Shown: positions 1 through 8,690, counted from the first letter of the stretch. The stretch is DNA of 64,000 nucleotides from Hydrogenimonas urashimensis (GCF_016593255.1 NZ_AP023212.1:1582501-1646500); one strand, 5' to 3'. The notes: generated by a model not told the origin, from the letters alone. Numbers and translations: made by a program.

Positions 1-118
1 CCAACTCCAAGATGAACGCTCCCTGAAGGTCCGTCGAAGACTACGACGTTGATAGGCCGGAGGTGTAAGTGCAGCAATGCATTTAGCTGACCGGTACTAA
101 TAGACCGTTTGACTTGCT
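1..118 (+). rRNA. 23S ribosomal RNA, 3' end (partial)
   Basis: The window opens inside a 23S rRNA gene. The stretch from about 85 to 118 contains the conserved 3'-terminal core (GACCGGTACTAATAGACCG), which matches the E. coli 23S 3' end in pattern. The preceding part resembles the last domain VI helices. The 5' part lies outside the window. The exact mature 3' end is uncertain by several bases, because the sequence runs into a T-run near 117-123. Confidence 0.93.
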
Positions 119-196
119 TTTTTCTACGCGTGCTGCCGCCTTGTTGAGTGTTGCACGAGGCTGTGGGCAAAATTGGGCAGACTGCTGAATGAACAC

Positions 197-317
197 CTAA
201 AAACTAAAAGTTAAAAACTAAAAACTCGGGTGAACTGCTTCGCAGTCAATTATTTAGAAATAAAAGAGCGAAGCGATTTTCCTAAACTTTTAGTTGTTAG
301 TTGTTAGTTTTTAGTTG
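197..317. repeat. Inverted arms of heptanucleotide repeats in the 23S-5S spacer
   Basis: The rRNA spacer has two A/T-rich arms. The left arm (about 197-227) is built of four 7-base units of the form CTAAAAA/G. The right arm (about 283-317) is four units of the form TTTTAGT/TGTTAGT, the opposite orientation of the same motif. A short hairpin (ACTGC, loop TTC, GCAGT, 234-246) lies between them. The arms could pair imperfectly in the rRNA precursor. No tRNA gene is present in the spacer. Confidence 0.7.
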
Positions 318-350
318 AAAAATACTGTTTCCTCGAGCCACTTGGAAACA

Positions 351-392
351 AAGAGGTGAAAGCCAACTTCACGAAGTTGTCTTTCACCTCTT
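351..392 (+). other. Long hairpin directly upstream of 5S rRNA
   Basis: AAGAGGTGAAAG (351-362) pairs perfectly with CTTTCACCTCTT (381-392). Inside it CAACTT (364-369) pairs with AAGTTG (374-379). This makes an almost uninterrupted stem ending two bases before the likely 5S start. Inference: a processing or folding signal in the rRNA precursor, for example an RNase III-type target. A terminator is unlikely because the 5S gene follows. Confidence 0.7.
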
Positions 393-393
393 T

Positions 394-510
394 GTCCGGT
401 GCCTACAGCGAGGGGGTCATACCCAGCTCCATCCCGAACCTGGAAGTCAAGCCCCTCTGCGCTGATAATACTGCACCCCTCGGGTGTGGGAAGGTAGGTC
501 GGTGCCGGGC
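394..510 (+). rRNA. 5S ribosomal RNA
   Basis: The 5S signature is present: CCCGAACCTGGAAGTCAAG at about 433-451. The terminal helix is formed by TCCGGTGCC at 395-403 and GGTGCCGGG at 501-509, allowing G-U pairs. The length of about 117 nt is normal. It follows the 23S gene, so this is the distal end of an rRNA operon. Ends are estimated from helix I. Confidence 0.93.
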
Positions 511-698
511 TGGAGGTTTCTTCTCTTCTTCAATCTTTCTAACTGCTGCAAAAAAAGAATAAACAATAAATTGACACTTTCTTCTAAAAATATAGATATT
601 TCTTATAGATAACGAATGGTTCGCATAAGACAAAAATATAATTAAAAATTATCCGTTTACTTTTCGTTAATCTAAGTTCCATTTAAAGATAATACACA

Positions 699-704
699 TA
701 TAAT
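699..704 (+). promoter_or_regulatory. Candidate -10 element for the porin gene
   Basis: TATAAT at 699-704 lies in an AT-rich stretch 64 bases upstream of the porin start codon, giving a predicted leader of about 58 nt. No good -35 hexamer is visible at 17 bases upstream, as is common for Campylobacterota sigma-70 promoters. The rest of 511-768 shows no gene. Confidence 0.4.
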
Positions 705-768
705 TGTCGTTAATACAGTACTACAAGACTGTAAGTATGGGAAACCATAGAAACAAGAAGGAGTGAGA

Positions 769-2298
769 ATGAAAAAGTTGATTGCGATGTCCACAGCGGC
801 AGCAATTGCGGCAACAATGTCCTTTGCAGCGTCCGACGATGATCTTCGAGCAGAACTCGAAGCACTAAAAAAAGAAGTTCAGGCACTGAAAAAGCAGACG
901 AAAGGTTTGAAAGCCAAGAGGCTGAAGAAGCAGATCAGCGAGCTTAAATCTGCAGCCTTGAACGACAACATCAAATGGAATGTGGATTTCCGAAGTGCTT
1001 TCGATTACATCCACTATGAATATAATGACGGAAGTTCTGATGCGAATCAGATCTTTACCAATCGTCTCTGGCTTGGAATGAAGTATGCACCGACACAGAA
1101 TCTGTCGTTTATAGGAACATTGAGTTACTATAAAATGTATGGACAATTGCCAAGTCCCGCTATGGGATTCAACTATTTCGACTGGGTTGTCAATGAAACT
1201 CCCAATGATGGCACGGTTCGTGTCAAAGAGGCGTATTTCATCTACTTTGGGGATAAATTGTTTGGTGCCAATGTACCCTGGACCGCCAGTATAGGACGCC
1301 GACCTGCTACAGATGGTTTGCTGGTGAATTATCGTGAAGACCAAAACCCCAAATCTCCGATTGGACACATTATCAATACTGAATTTGACGGTGCCAGTTT
1401 CAAGTTCGATCTGAGCAATGTTACCGATATTCCTGGTATGTATTTCAAGCTCTGTATGGGACGCGGTATGACCAATGCCAACTCTCGATACGCCGTTCAG
1501 GTCGATGGAGTTAACTATACAAAGCTTGACGGCTGGGATCATACTGATCTGGCCGGTTTTATATTTGTTCCTTATGATGACGGGCAATATTCTGTGCATA
1601 CAACATGGTTTAGAGCTTTCAATTTGCCAGGAATGTATGGAACAGAGTATTACTACAATGGCCTGACAGGAGCACCCATTGGTCCGAATCCTCAAACGAT
1701 GGAGTTTAAGCAGGGTGGTGATATGGATGGAGCTGCGATAAGCCTGCTTGCCGAAGGTATCGGGGATGGCATCAACGACTTTCTGGATGAAACGAATTTC
1801 TTTGTGAGTTTTGCCTGGAGCAAAACGCGACCAGGAGGATCACACAACGCTAGCATGATCGATGTAACCGGCACAAATCCGACGATGGATACATTGGTTG
1901 ATAATGCCATGCTCGGCAGTAATGACAATGAGACAGGAAATTCTATTTACGTAGGTACCAATTTCCCGGTGATGTTTATAGACGGTGGACGAATCGGGCT
2001 GGAATATAACCACGGAAGCGAATACTGGAGAAGCTTTACCTATGCGGAAGATACGCTTGCAGGAAGCAAACTTGCTACACGCGGTGACGCTTACGAAATC
2101 TGGTATAACCAGGAGCTGATTGGAAAGACACTGACGGCACAAGTGCGATATACTTATATGGATTACGACTATACAGGCAGCCAGGGCTTCTTCGGGGAAG
2201 CGGGGGCACCGATAGACCAAAGCGATGCTGAAGCGATGGGCATGGTTTCCGTTGAAAAAGCGCAAGATCTTCGAGTATACGTTCGCTATCGTTACTAA
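769..2298 (+). CDS. Outer-membrane porin-like protein (DUF3373 type)
   Basis: A 509-residue exported protein that probably forms an outer-membrane beta-barrel pore. The N-terminus is a classic signal peptide (MKKLIAMSTAAAIAATMSFA). A short Lys/Glu coiled coil (about residues 22-60) follows, then a long region rich in alternating aromatic and polar residues that ends in Tyr (VRYRY), as outer-membrane barrels do. The domain start (KWNVDFRSAFDYIHY) resembles the DUF3373 family found in Campylobacterota. The ATG at 769 is chosen over an in-frame GTG at 763 because AAGGAG at 758-763 is correctly spaced for it. It stands alone; the solute it passes cannot be told. Confidence 0.85.
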   Translation: MKKLIAMSTAAAIAATMSFAASDDDLRAELEALKKEVQALKKQTKGLKAKRLKKQISELKSAALNDNIKWNVDFRSAFDYIHYEYNDGSSDANQIFTNRLWLGMKYAPTQNLSFIGTLSYYKMYGQLPSPAMGFNYFDWVVNETPNDGTVRVKEAYFIYFGDKLFGANVPWTASIGRRPATDGLLVNYREDQNPKSPIGHIINTEFDGASFKFDLSNVTDIPGMYFKLCMGRGMTNANSRYAVQVDGVNYTKLDGWDHTDLAGFIFVPYDDGQYSVHTTWFRAFNLPGMYGTEYYYNGLTGAPIGPNPQTMEFKQGGDMDGAAISLLAEGIGDGINDFLDETNFFVSFAWSKTRPGGSHNASMIDVTGTNPTMDTLVDNAMLGSNDNETGNSIYVGTNFPVMFIDGGRIGLEYNHGSEYWRSFTYAEDTLAGSKLATRGDAYEIWYNQELIGKTLTAQVRYTYMDYDYTGSQGFFGEAGAPIDQSDAEAMGMVSVEKAQDLRVYVRYRY

Positions 2299-2317
2299 AA
2301 GACCTCTTTGTGTCACT

Positions 2318-2338
2318 GCGCCCCTTTTCAGGGGGCGC
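2318..2338 (+). terminator. Hairpin between convergent porin and mrp genes
   Basis: GCGCCCC (2318-2324) and GGGGCGC (2332-2338) form a GC-rich stem just after the porin stop, followed by TCTCTT. It lies between convergent genes and could serve both. The T-tract is weak, so efficiency is uncertain. Confidence 0.55.
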
Positions 2339-2379
2339 TCTCTTCCATAAACGAAATCTACAGAGTGCTTCTTGACTCT

Positions 2380-3405
2380 TTAAAGTACCTGTCTGAGTAA
2401 ATTTTCAACGATATTTTTGTAGTAGGTTTTCAGCTTTTCATCTCCCATTGCTACCGAGGGTGTGCCTTCATCGGATTGCTGGCGAATTTGCATATCCAGA
2501 GGGATTTGTCCAAGAAAAGGGATATTGTATCGGCGTGCCGTCTCTTCTCCACCGCCTGATCCAAAGATATCGTAGCGGTTGCCCGTGTCGGGGGCGATAA
2601 AAAAGCTCATGTTCTCCACCAGTCCGCCGATGGGGACTTTGATGTCCTTGAACATCATGATGGCGCGGCTGACATCATCCAGGGCCACCGGTTGGGGTGT
2701 CGTGACGATGACACCGGCGGTAATGGGCAGTTCCTGCGCCATCGTCAGCTGAATGTCGCCGGTGCCAGGCGGCATGTCGATGACCAGAAAATCGAGCTCG
2801 CCCCAGTCGACATCTTCCAAAAACTGTATGAGAGCACTGACGGCGACAGAGCTTCGCCATACCAGCGGGGTGTCGGGCGTGGGGGTTGTTAGTCCGACGC
2901 TCATGATTTTGATGCCGAAATTTTCGGAGGGGATGATCTTGTCATTATCTCCCCAGCGGAGCTTTTCGTCGGCGGTTTGGGTCATGCGGGGTATGTTGGG
3001 GCCGTAGACATCGGCATCCAAAAGACCCACCGTGAATCCTTTCTGGGCCAGAGCTATGGCCAGGTTGACCGAAACGGTGCTCTTGCCCACACCGCCTTTG
3101 CCGCTGGTGACGGCGATAACACGCTTGGCATAGGGGGCGCGGTTGTTGGGGTTGGCGGTGTGACCGTAATTTATATCTTTTTTCTTCGCCATCGCTTTGC
3201 GCCTGACCTCTACGGTACCGCCGAAGAGATCGGTGATACGGCGGAGCAAAATTTCGTAAGCTTCGTCGTTATGCATCGAGAGAGTGATGGCGGGCCGGTT
3301 CCCTTCCGTTTCGATGCTCTCGACAATTTTCAGATCGACGATCGATTTGTCAAGGCCCGGGTACTGGACGTTTTCCAGAGCATTGAGTATCTCTTCTTTA
3401 TTCAT
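2380..3405 (-). CDS. mrp: Mrp/ApbC-family P-loop ATPase, Fe-S cluster carrier
   Basis: A 341-residue cytosolic ATPase of the Mrp/NBP35 family, which carries and delivers Fe-S clusters. It has an N-terminal MIP18-like domain (residues 1-75) and a deviant Walker A motif, GKGGVGKS, at 102-109. DADVYGPNIPR and DMPPGTGD are typical of the family. Odd: the C-terminal CxxC that binds the bridging cluster in ApbC is replaced (FIAPDTG, Ala271 and Thr274), so cluster binding may differ. The start has a good GAGGAG site. It is last in a three-gene minus-strand operon and overlaps the upstream gene by 8 bases. Confidence 0.93.
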   Translation of the reverse strand: MNKEEILNALENVQYPGLDKSIVDLKIVESIETEGNRPAITLSMHNDEAYEILLRRITDLFGGTVEVRRKAMAKKKDINYGHTANPNNRAPYAKRVIAVTSGKGGVGKSTVSVNLAIALAQKGFTVGLLDADVYGPNIPRMTQTADEKLRWGDNDKIIPSENFGIKIMSVGLTTPTPDTPLVWRSSVAVSALIQFLEDVDWGELDFLVIDMPPGTGDIQLTMAQELPITAGVIVTTPQPVALDDVSRAIMMFKDIKVPIGGLVENMSFFIAPDTGNRYDIFGSGGGEETARRYNIPFLGQIPLDMQIRQQSDEGTPSVAMGDEKLKTYYKNIVENLLRQVL

Positions 3406-3775
3406 AGGGATTGCTCCTCATCTCCCGCTGCAGAAGCATTGCAGTGGAGCGGGCTTTCTGTATCCATGTCTGGATAAGCGGCGCTGCGGTCGGAAACGCC
3501 TGCGCCAACGTCTGATAGCTCTTTATCCGCTCCTGAAGCAGCTGGATGAATGCCTGCAACATGGCTGGCTTCATGTCGTTGTCGTAGGCATGCTGCATAA
3601 TCTGCTTCAAAAGGGCTGTCCGCTCTTTCAGAGGCAGTTGCAGGCCGAGACTCTTTCCGACCTTTACGATGTCGGCGTTGGTGATATAGACGCCGGAGTA
3701 GAAGAGCGCCATCAACTGACGCTCGACTCCCTCGTAGGCGGGAGGAAGAGGATCGTTATACCGTGGGTGCTTCAT
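3398..3775 (-). CDS. Hypothetical protein, 125 aa
   Basis: A small, probably soluble and mainly helical protein without signal peptide or membrane segment. I do not recognise its family. It is translationally coupled on both sides: its ATG overlaps the stop of the repeat-protein gene by 4 bases (ATGA), and its end overlaps the mrp start by 8 bases. The tight coupling to mrp suggests a shared role or at least shared control. It has no Cys, so it is not itself an Fe-S protein. Confidence 0.75.
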   Translation of the reverse strand: MKHPRYNDPLPPAYEGVERQLMALFYSGVYITNADIVKVGKSLGLQLPLKERTALLKQIMQHAYDNDMKPAMLQAFIQLLQERIKSYQTLAQAFPTAAPLIQTWIQKARSTAMLLQREMRSNPYE

Positions 3776-4353
3776 TCTGCCACCTCTCTTTTCTCAAGAT
3801 TCGTCCGGGCCGCCTTGGCCACGTTTTCATCGGTGTCGTTCATCAGCTTTTCAAGAAGTTCGATGGGCGCGGAGGGGTTTTCGGCAATGCGCATGCGCAC
3901 CATTCTATCCGAATCGTCGGCAAGAATCTTCAGGAGTTTCGGCGGCGTGGTCGGGTTACCCGAGAGTCCGTCGCGGACAATCTTTTCGTCGCCAAACAGT
4001 GACTGCAGTACCGTTGCCGGCGTATTCGGATTGGTGGCGACAAGTGCCCGGACGAGATTGACCTCGTCACCGGCGAGTTTTGCGAGGACTTCCGCGGGAG
4101 TGTGGGGGTTTTTCGCAACCGCCCAGCGGCTGCCCATGTCTTCGACTTTTGAGAGTTCGACGAGAAGTTCGACCATGAGAGGGCTTCCCTCTTTTTCCCG
4201 GTCATAGACGGAGGTGCGCAGGCTCAGATTCATGGCCACTTGGCCGACAACCTCCATATCATCCCTGTAGGCTTCAAAAATCTCTTTTACCTCTTCAAGA
4301 GGTGCTGTTTTGTCTTCGAGACGTTCGATAGCTTCATCTTTGTTTCGTTTCAT
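3772..4353 (-). CDS. LRV (leucine-rich variant) repeat protein
   Basis: A 193-residue cytosolic protein. Its second half holds four tandem repeats of about 24-25 residues, each with a core like NPxTPxxxLxxL followed by acidic residues and V-R. This pattern is typical of leucine-rich variant repeats, which form an alpha/3-10 solenoid for protein binding. Some LRV proteins carry an N-terminal 4Fe-4S cluster, but no Cys cluster is visible here. First gene of the operon with the 125-aa gene and mrp; a protein-interaction role beside an Fe-S carrier is inference. Confidence 0.8.
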   Translation of the reverse strand: MKRNKDEAIERLEDKTAPLEEVKEIFEAYRDDMEVVGQVAMNLSLRTSVYDREKEGSPLMVELLVELSKVEDMGSRWAVAKNPHTPAEVLAKLAGDEVNLVRALVATNPNTPATVLQSLFGDEKIVRDGLSGNPTTPPKLLKILADDSDRMVRMRIAENPSAPIELLEKLMNDTDENVAKAARTNLEKREVAE

Positions 4354-4691
4354 ATTTTGTATGCCCTTTGGTTCTGGTAGATTACGAACTTTATGGTATC
4401 AGAAAGAGAGAAATGGCGTCAATAATTTTACCCACAACCGCTTCAAAAGAGGCACGAAGGCGAATACAAAAATAACTTTTTATAATTTCGTCAAAAAAAA
4501 TTGCAAGGTTCATCATGAAAATTGCACAAAAGCCCCCCCGATACCGTTTTATGATGAATAGAAGTGAAAAAAAATGGGATTTTTTTTGTTTTCAGTTACG
4601 ATTAAGAGCACGGCGCCTACAATGAGAATGTATCGGAAAATTCCGAAATATCGGCTATTCGCCGTGTTAAACAATCTTATAAGGAGTGGTA
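4354..4691 (+). promoter_or_regulatory. 338-bp divergent intergenic region upstream of the molybdoenzyme operon
   Basis: No gene is seen here. Before the rhodanese gene there is a candidate -10 (TACAAT, 4618-4623) and two nested symmetrical elements: CACGGCG (4609-4615) with CGCCGTG (4660-4666), and the near-palindrome TCGGAA-AA-TTCCGA (4633-4646). These could be an operator or a leader structure controlling the operon. The strong Shine-Dalgarno AAGGAG at 4681-4686 sets the first start codon at 4692. Regulatory function is inferred. Confidence 0.4.
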
Positions 4692-5771
4692 ATGAAGCAG
4701 TGGTTCAAGACGCTTTGTTTTGCGTCTCTCTTTTCTGCCTCTGTCGTGATGGGGGCCGAAAAGATCACGATTCAGCCCGAGGAAGCGATCAAGCTCATCG
4801 GCAAACCGGGCTATGTATTTGTCTGCGGCGACAGCGAAACGGCCTATGAGGGCGGTCACATCAAAGGAGCGCGGGAGATGTATGCCCACCATCTGCACCA
4901 TGCGGACATCATGGGCAACCTCCATTGCGAGCCGCTGTATCAGTGTCCCGAACACGCTGAGCACTATATCAGCAGCAAAGGGATCAAAAACAGTGATGTG
5001 ATCATCGCCTATGACAATTGGCGCGGTCCCAATGCCACCGGTGTCTACAGCTTTTTCAAATCGTTCGGTCACGAAAAGGTTTATGTGCTCGACGGTGGTC
5101 AGGACGGCATCAAGGCGCTCGACCCGAACCAGAAGATCTACAACGATTTGAAGATGAAAAGCCGAAAGCTGAAACGGGCAGCCCGAAAAGCGAAAAAAGC
5201 GGGAGACAAGGCCAAAGCTGCCGAATTGAAAGCGAAAGTCAAAGAGCTGAAAGCCCAGATGAAGCAGCTTGAGCCGAAACTGTTGGTGCAGCGCGGCAAA
5301 GAACCGCACTGGGAGCATACCCACTACAAGATTGAAAAGAGCAAAATCCGGCCCGAAATGCTTGCGACGACCGAAGAGGTCTATCGCGCCATGCAGGATA
5401 TCCTCAAAAATGGCAACAAAAGCAAGTACGTCATCATCGATACCAGGAGCATGATCGAGATCATCGGGGAGCGCAAAATGGACAATGTCGCCCGTGGGGG
5501 GCATATCCCCGGTGCCAAGTTCATCGAATGGAAAAAAGTTACCGATTTCGACCGCAAAAAGAGCTTCCGCACAAAAGAGGAGCTTAAAAAGATGTTTGAA
5601 AGCAATGGCGTGACGCCCGACAAGACAGTTTACGCTTACTGCCAGGTAGGCGCGGGACGGGGGTCGGAAATCATTACTGCGCTCGAACTTCTCGGTTACA
5701 AAAATGTCAAAGTCTATTCCGGCGCATGGGATACCTGGGGCAACAATATGAATCTGCCGATTCGACGCTAA
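4692..5771 (+). CDS. Periplasmic double-domain rhodanese (sulfurtransferase)
   Basis: A 359-residue exported protein with a signal peptide (residues 1-21) and two rhodanese domains. In the first (about 28-150) the expected catalytic Cys position is Asp108 (AYDNWRGP), so it is probably inactive. The second (about 225-358) keeps a Cys loop, YCQVGAGRGS, with Cys317. A Lys/Ala/Glu-rich helical linker (about 150-196) joins them. Family knowledge: periplasmic rhodaneses such as Sud of Wolinella carry polysulfide sulfur to a molybdoenzyme. It is the first gene of the molybdoenzyme operon, 10 bases before the catalytic subunit, so a sulfur-carrier role is a reasonable inference. Confidence 0.87.
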   Translation: MKQWFKTLCFASLFSASVVMGAEKITIQPEEAIKLIGKPGYVFVCGDSETAYEGGHIKGAREMYAHHLHHADIMGNLHCEPLYQCPEHAEHYISSKGIKNSDVIIAYDNWRGPNATGVYSFFKSFGHEKVYVLDGGQDGIKALDPNQKIYNDLKMKSRKLKRAARKAKKAGDKAKAAELKAKVKELKAQMKQLEPKLLVQRGKEPHWEHTHYKIEKSKIRPEMLATTEEVYRAMQDILKNGNKSKYVIIDTRSMIEIIGERKMDNVARGGHIPGAKFIEWKKVTDFDRKKSFRTKEELKKMFESNGVTPDKTVYAYCQVGAGRGSEIITALELLGYKNVKVYSGAWDTWGNNMNLPIRR

Positions 5772-5781
5772 GGGAGAGAAA

Positions 5782-8676
5782 ATGGTAAACAACAAACGAC
5801 GAGATTTTCTTAAATTTTCAGGGGTGACGGCGGCTTTGGTCGCGTCACAGGGAAGCCTGTTTGCGAAAACGGGTGTCATTTCTGTGGAAAACGGCAAAAG
5901 CAACTATCCCAACACGACCTATACCGAAGAGATGTATCGCAACGAGTTCAGCTTTACCCGTGGCAAGAAAGAGGATACAGGATTCGCCTATCACTGTGTC
6001 AACTGCCAGGGCAACTGTGCCTGGGAAGTTTGGTCACACAACGGTGTCGTAACCCGGGAGAACCAATCGGCCCGCTACCCTTCCATCAATGCGAAGATTC
6101 CCGACTTCAACCCCCGGGGATGCAACAAGGGTGTCCAGCACTCCCAAATCATGTACGAGAAAGACCGCATTCTCTATCCGATGAAGCGTGTCGGCGAGCG
6201 TGGCGAAGGCAAATGGAAGCGTATTAGCTGGGACGAGGCGGCGACGGAAGTGGCCGAAAAGATTTTCGAGGTCATGACCGATCCCGATCGCGGTCCCGAC
6301 AAGCTGATGGTTCATGCCGGTACGGGACTTCTTACCGAAGGACGCCGCGGTGCGCCGCTGCGATTCTCCACGCAACTGGGTGCGGTACGCATCTACCCCG
6401 CTTCCTACCTGGGAGACATGTTCTCCGGTGCGGCTGTCGCCTACGGCGAAGGCAACGTCGGCGGAACCTACGACTTCATGTACAATGTGGACACCTCCAT
6501 CTTCTGGGGCGGCAATCCGTCGGTTTCCCGCATCCCCGATGCCCACTTCGTCTGGGAGGGTAAATACAACGGCGCGAAAGTCATCATCATCACGCCGGAG
6601 TTCAACGCATCGGCCAAATCGGCAGACCTCTGGATCCCGGTCAAGGCAGGAAGCGACAACATCCTTGCCATGAGCGTTATCAACGTAATCCTCAAAGAGA
6701 AGCTCTACAAGCCGGGCTTCATGAAGATTTTCACCGACCTGCCGTTCCTCGTGCGTCTGGACAACCAGAAACTGCTTCGTCGCTCCGATATGGAACATGC
6801 CAAAAACGAGGAGGAGGAAGAGAAGTTCGAGGAAGAGTTCTACGCGATCAATGCCAAAACAGGCAAGCCGGTTTTAATGCCCGGTACCGAAGGAAGCGAG
6901 CACAAGACGCTGCGTATCGAAGAGTTTGGAATCGATCCGGAACTTGAAGGAACATGGAGCGTCAAGCTGGCCAACGGCGAGACGGTCAAGGTTACGACGG
7001 TTTTTGAAATGCTGAAAAAATCGGCGGCACGCTTCTCTCCCGAGAGGACGAAGCACATTACCGGTGTGCATCCTGACATTGTCCGTGAATTGGCTCACGA
7101 CATCGCGAAGCCCAAAGTGGTCACCATTACCACCGGTTTCTCGCTCAACAAGTATTTCAACGGCATGATGACGATCTGGAACATCTCTTCCATCTGCGGC
7201 CTTACCGGACGGATGGGGCCCTATGGCGGTCTCAACACGGAAAACGAATTCAGCCTCAGCGGTCTGGGTGCGCTCAGCGGCTTCGGCGGCAAATACAAGC
7301 CGCGATTCGGTTCCGGTTTCGTCGGCGAGTTTGTTTTCGGCGACGGCCTCAAGACGTTCGATCAGTATTTCAGCGACGAAGATGTCCGACGCGCCCAAAA
7401 CGGCATGAGCAAGAAAGATTATATGGAGATCGTTCAAAGCCTCCTGAAAGAGGGTGAAAACAACAAAGGAAATCTCGAATCGCATCATGGCAACGTGGTC
7501 AAACCCTGGTGGCAGCCCGAAGTTGCTCTTATCGTGGCAGATTCCAAATTCCGCCGCAACAAGGGTAGCAAATACCGTGAAGCCTTCCTGAAGAAGACCA
7601 AGTTTTTCGCCTACGTCGATTTCCGTATGTCGGAAGCAGCGGTTTATGCGGATATTCTGTTGCCGGCCAAGTCGCATTACGAAGTTTACGACCTGCGTAC
7701 GTCACCGGGTTACCACCGTTTCACCAACCTGGCACAGCCGATTGCCAATATGAAACCTGTGGGCGAAGCGAAAGACGAGTGGAGCATGTTCGCACTGCTT
7801 GCCAAGAAGCTCGAAGAGGTGGCCAACCGACCCGAAAACAAAGACAAAGCGAAAGTGCCCGACAGCAAGGCCTACTGCCGGACGGGATTCCGCGACCTGG
7901 CCAATTTCCACAAAGAGTACACCAATACAGATGAGGAGTCCGAAGCGGCGGCAGAACCCTATCTGGGTACCGACAAACTTGCGGTGCAGGCGGCACTCGA
8001 AAAATGTGAACAGTACGAACCGTGGACGATGGAGAAGATGTACAAGGCGGGCGGCTTCCTGCAGCTGAACGAAAAAGCGGGCAAATTGTCGCCTCTTTAT
8101 GCGGACCGACCCTATTACACGTTCGAAAATACACTCTACAAGTTCGAGCGTCTCGAAACGATCAGCGGTCGCCAGACATTCTATGTCGACCATCCGATGT
8201 TCATCAAACTGGGTGCGGCAACCAACACGGGCATGGAGGGCATCCGGCCGGTTGGCGGAAGATATCCGTTCGTCCTGATGACACCCCACGCACGCTGGTC
8301 GATCCACTCCAACTACAAACAGAGCCGCATCCTGCAGCGTCTACAGCGGGGTGTTCCCTATGTTCAGGTCAACCGCGTGGTGGCCGAGAAGAAGGGAATC
8401 AAAGATGGCGATACGATTCGCGTCTTCAACAATCTTGGCGAGTTTTACGCCATGGCGAAAGTCTCCAGCTCCTGCCCACCGGACGGTCTGGTTATGGAGC
8501 ACGGCTGGGAGCCCTATATGTACAAATTCAAGAAGGGTCACAACGAGGTCGTCCCGACGGCACTCAACCTGCTCGAGATGGCAGATGGATGGGGCCACCT
8601 GAAATTCGGCGGCCTCTGGGATGGCAACCAGTATGCGTACGATGGTGCGATCGACTTTGAAAAAGCAAATGTGTAA
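5782..8676 (+). CDS. Type II DMSO reductase-family molybdopterin oxidoreductase, catalytic subunit
   Basis: A 964-residue catalytic subunit that should carry Mo-bis(MGD) and an FS0 cluster. A twin-arginine signal (RRDFLKFSG, residues 6-14) sends it folded to the periplasm. The FS0 ligands fit the His-containing type II pattern: His71, Cys75, Cys79, Cys114. The segment around Asp212 (SYLGDMFSGAA) aligns with the Mo-binding Asp region of NarG, SerA, DdhA and EbdA. Relatives include selenate, chlorate and perchlorate reductases, dimethylsulfide and ethylbenzene dehydrogenases, and archaeal-type nitrate reductase. Substrate and reaction direction cannot be read from the sequence. The adjacent rhodanese favours a sulfur compound. 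Confidence 0.9.
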   Translation: MVNNKRRDFLKFSGVTAALVASQGSLFAKTGVISVENGKSNYPNTTYTEEMYRNEFSFTRGKKEDTGFAYHCVNCQGNCAWEVWSHNGVVTRENQSARYPSINAKIPDFNPRGCNKGVQHSQIMYEKDRILYPMKRVGERGEGKWKRISWDEAATEVAEKIFEVMTDPDRGPDKLMVHAGTGLLTEGRRGAPLRFSTQLGAVRIYPASYLGDMFSGAAVAYGEGNVGGTYDFMYNVDTSIFWGGNPSVSRIPDAHFVWEGKYNGAKVIIITPEFNASAKSADLWIPVKAGSDNILAMSVINVILKEKLYKPGFMKIFTDLPFLVRLDNQKLLRRSDMEHAKNEEEEEKFEEEFYAINAKTGKPVLMPGTEGSEHKTLRIEEFGIDPELEGTWSVKLANGETVKVTTVFEMLKKSAARFSPERTKHITGVHPDIVRELAHDIAKPKVVTITTGFSLNKYFNGMMTIWNISSICGLTGRMGPYGGLNTENEFSLSGLGALSGFGGKYKPRFGSGFVGEFVFGDGLKTFDQYFSDEDVRRAQNGMSKKDYMEIVQSLLKEGENNKGNLESHHGNVVKPWWQPEVALIVADSKFRRNKGSKYREAFLKKTKFFAYVDFRMSEAAVYADILLPAKSHYEVYDLRTSPGYHRFTNLAQPIANMKPVGEAKDEWSMFALLAKKLEEVANRPENKDKAKVPDSKAYCRTGFRDLANFHKEYTNTDEESEAAAEPYLGTDKLAVQAALEKCEQYEPWTMEKMYKAGGFLQLNEKAGKLSPLYADRPYYTFENTLYKFERLETISGRQTFYVDHPMFIKLGAATNTGMEGIRPVGGRYPFVLMTPHARWSIHSNYKQSRILQRLQRGVPYVQVNRVVAEKKGIKDGDTIRVFNNLGEFYAMAKVSSSCPPDGLVMEHGWEPYMYKFKKGHNEVVPTALNLLEMADGWGHLKFGGLWDGNQYAYDGAIDFEKANV

Positions 8677-8690
8677 GGTAGGAGAGCAGT

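Noticed and set aside
120-393. tRNA genes in the rRNA spacer
   Set aside because: No cloverleaf or T-arm consensus is present between 23S and 5S.
4677-5903. A 408-codon minus-strand frame
   Set aside because: Antisense shadow of the rhodanese gene with no family character.
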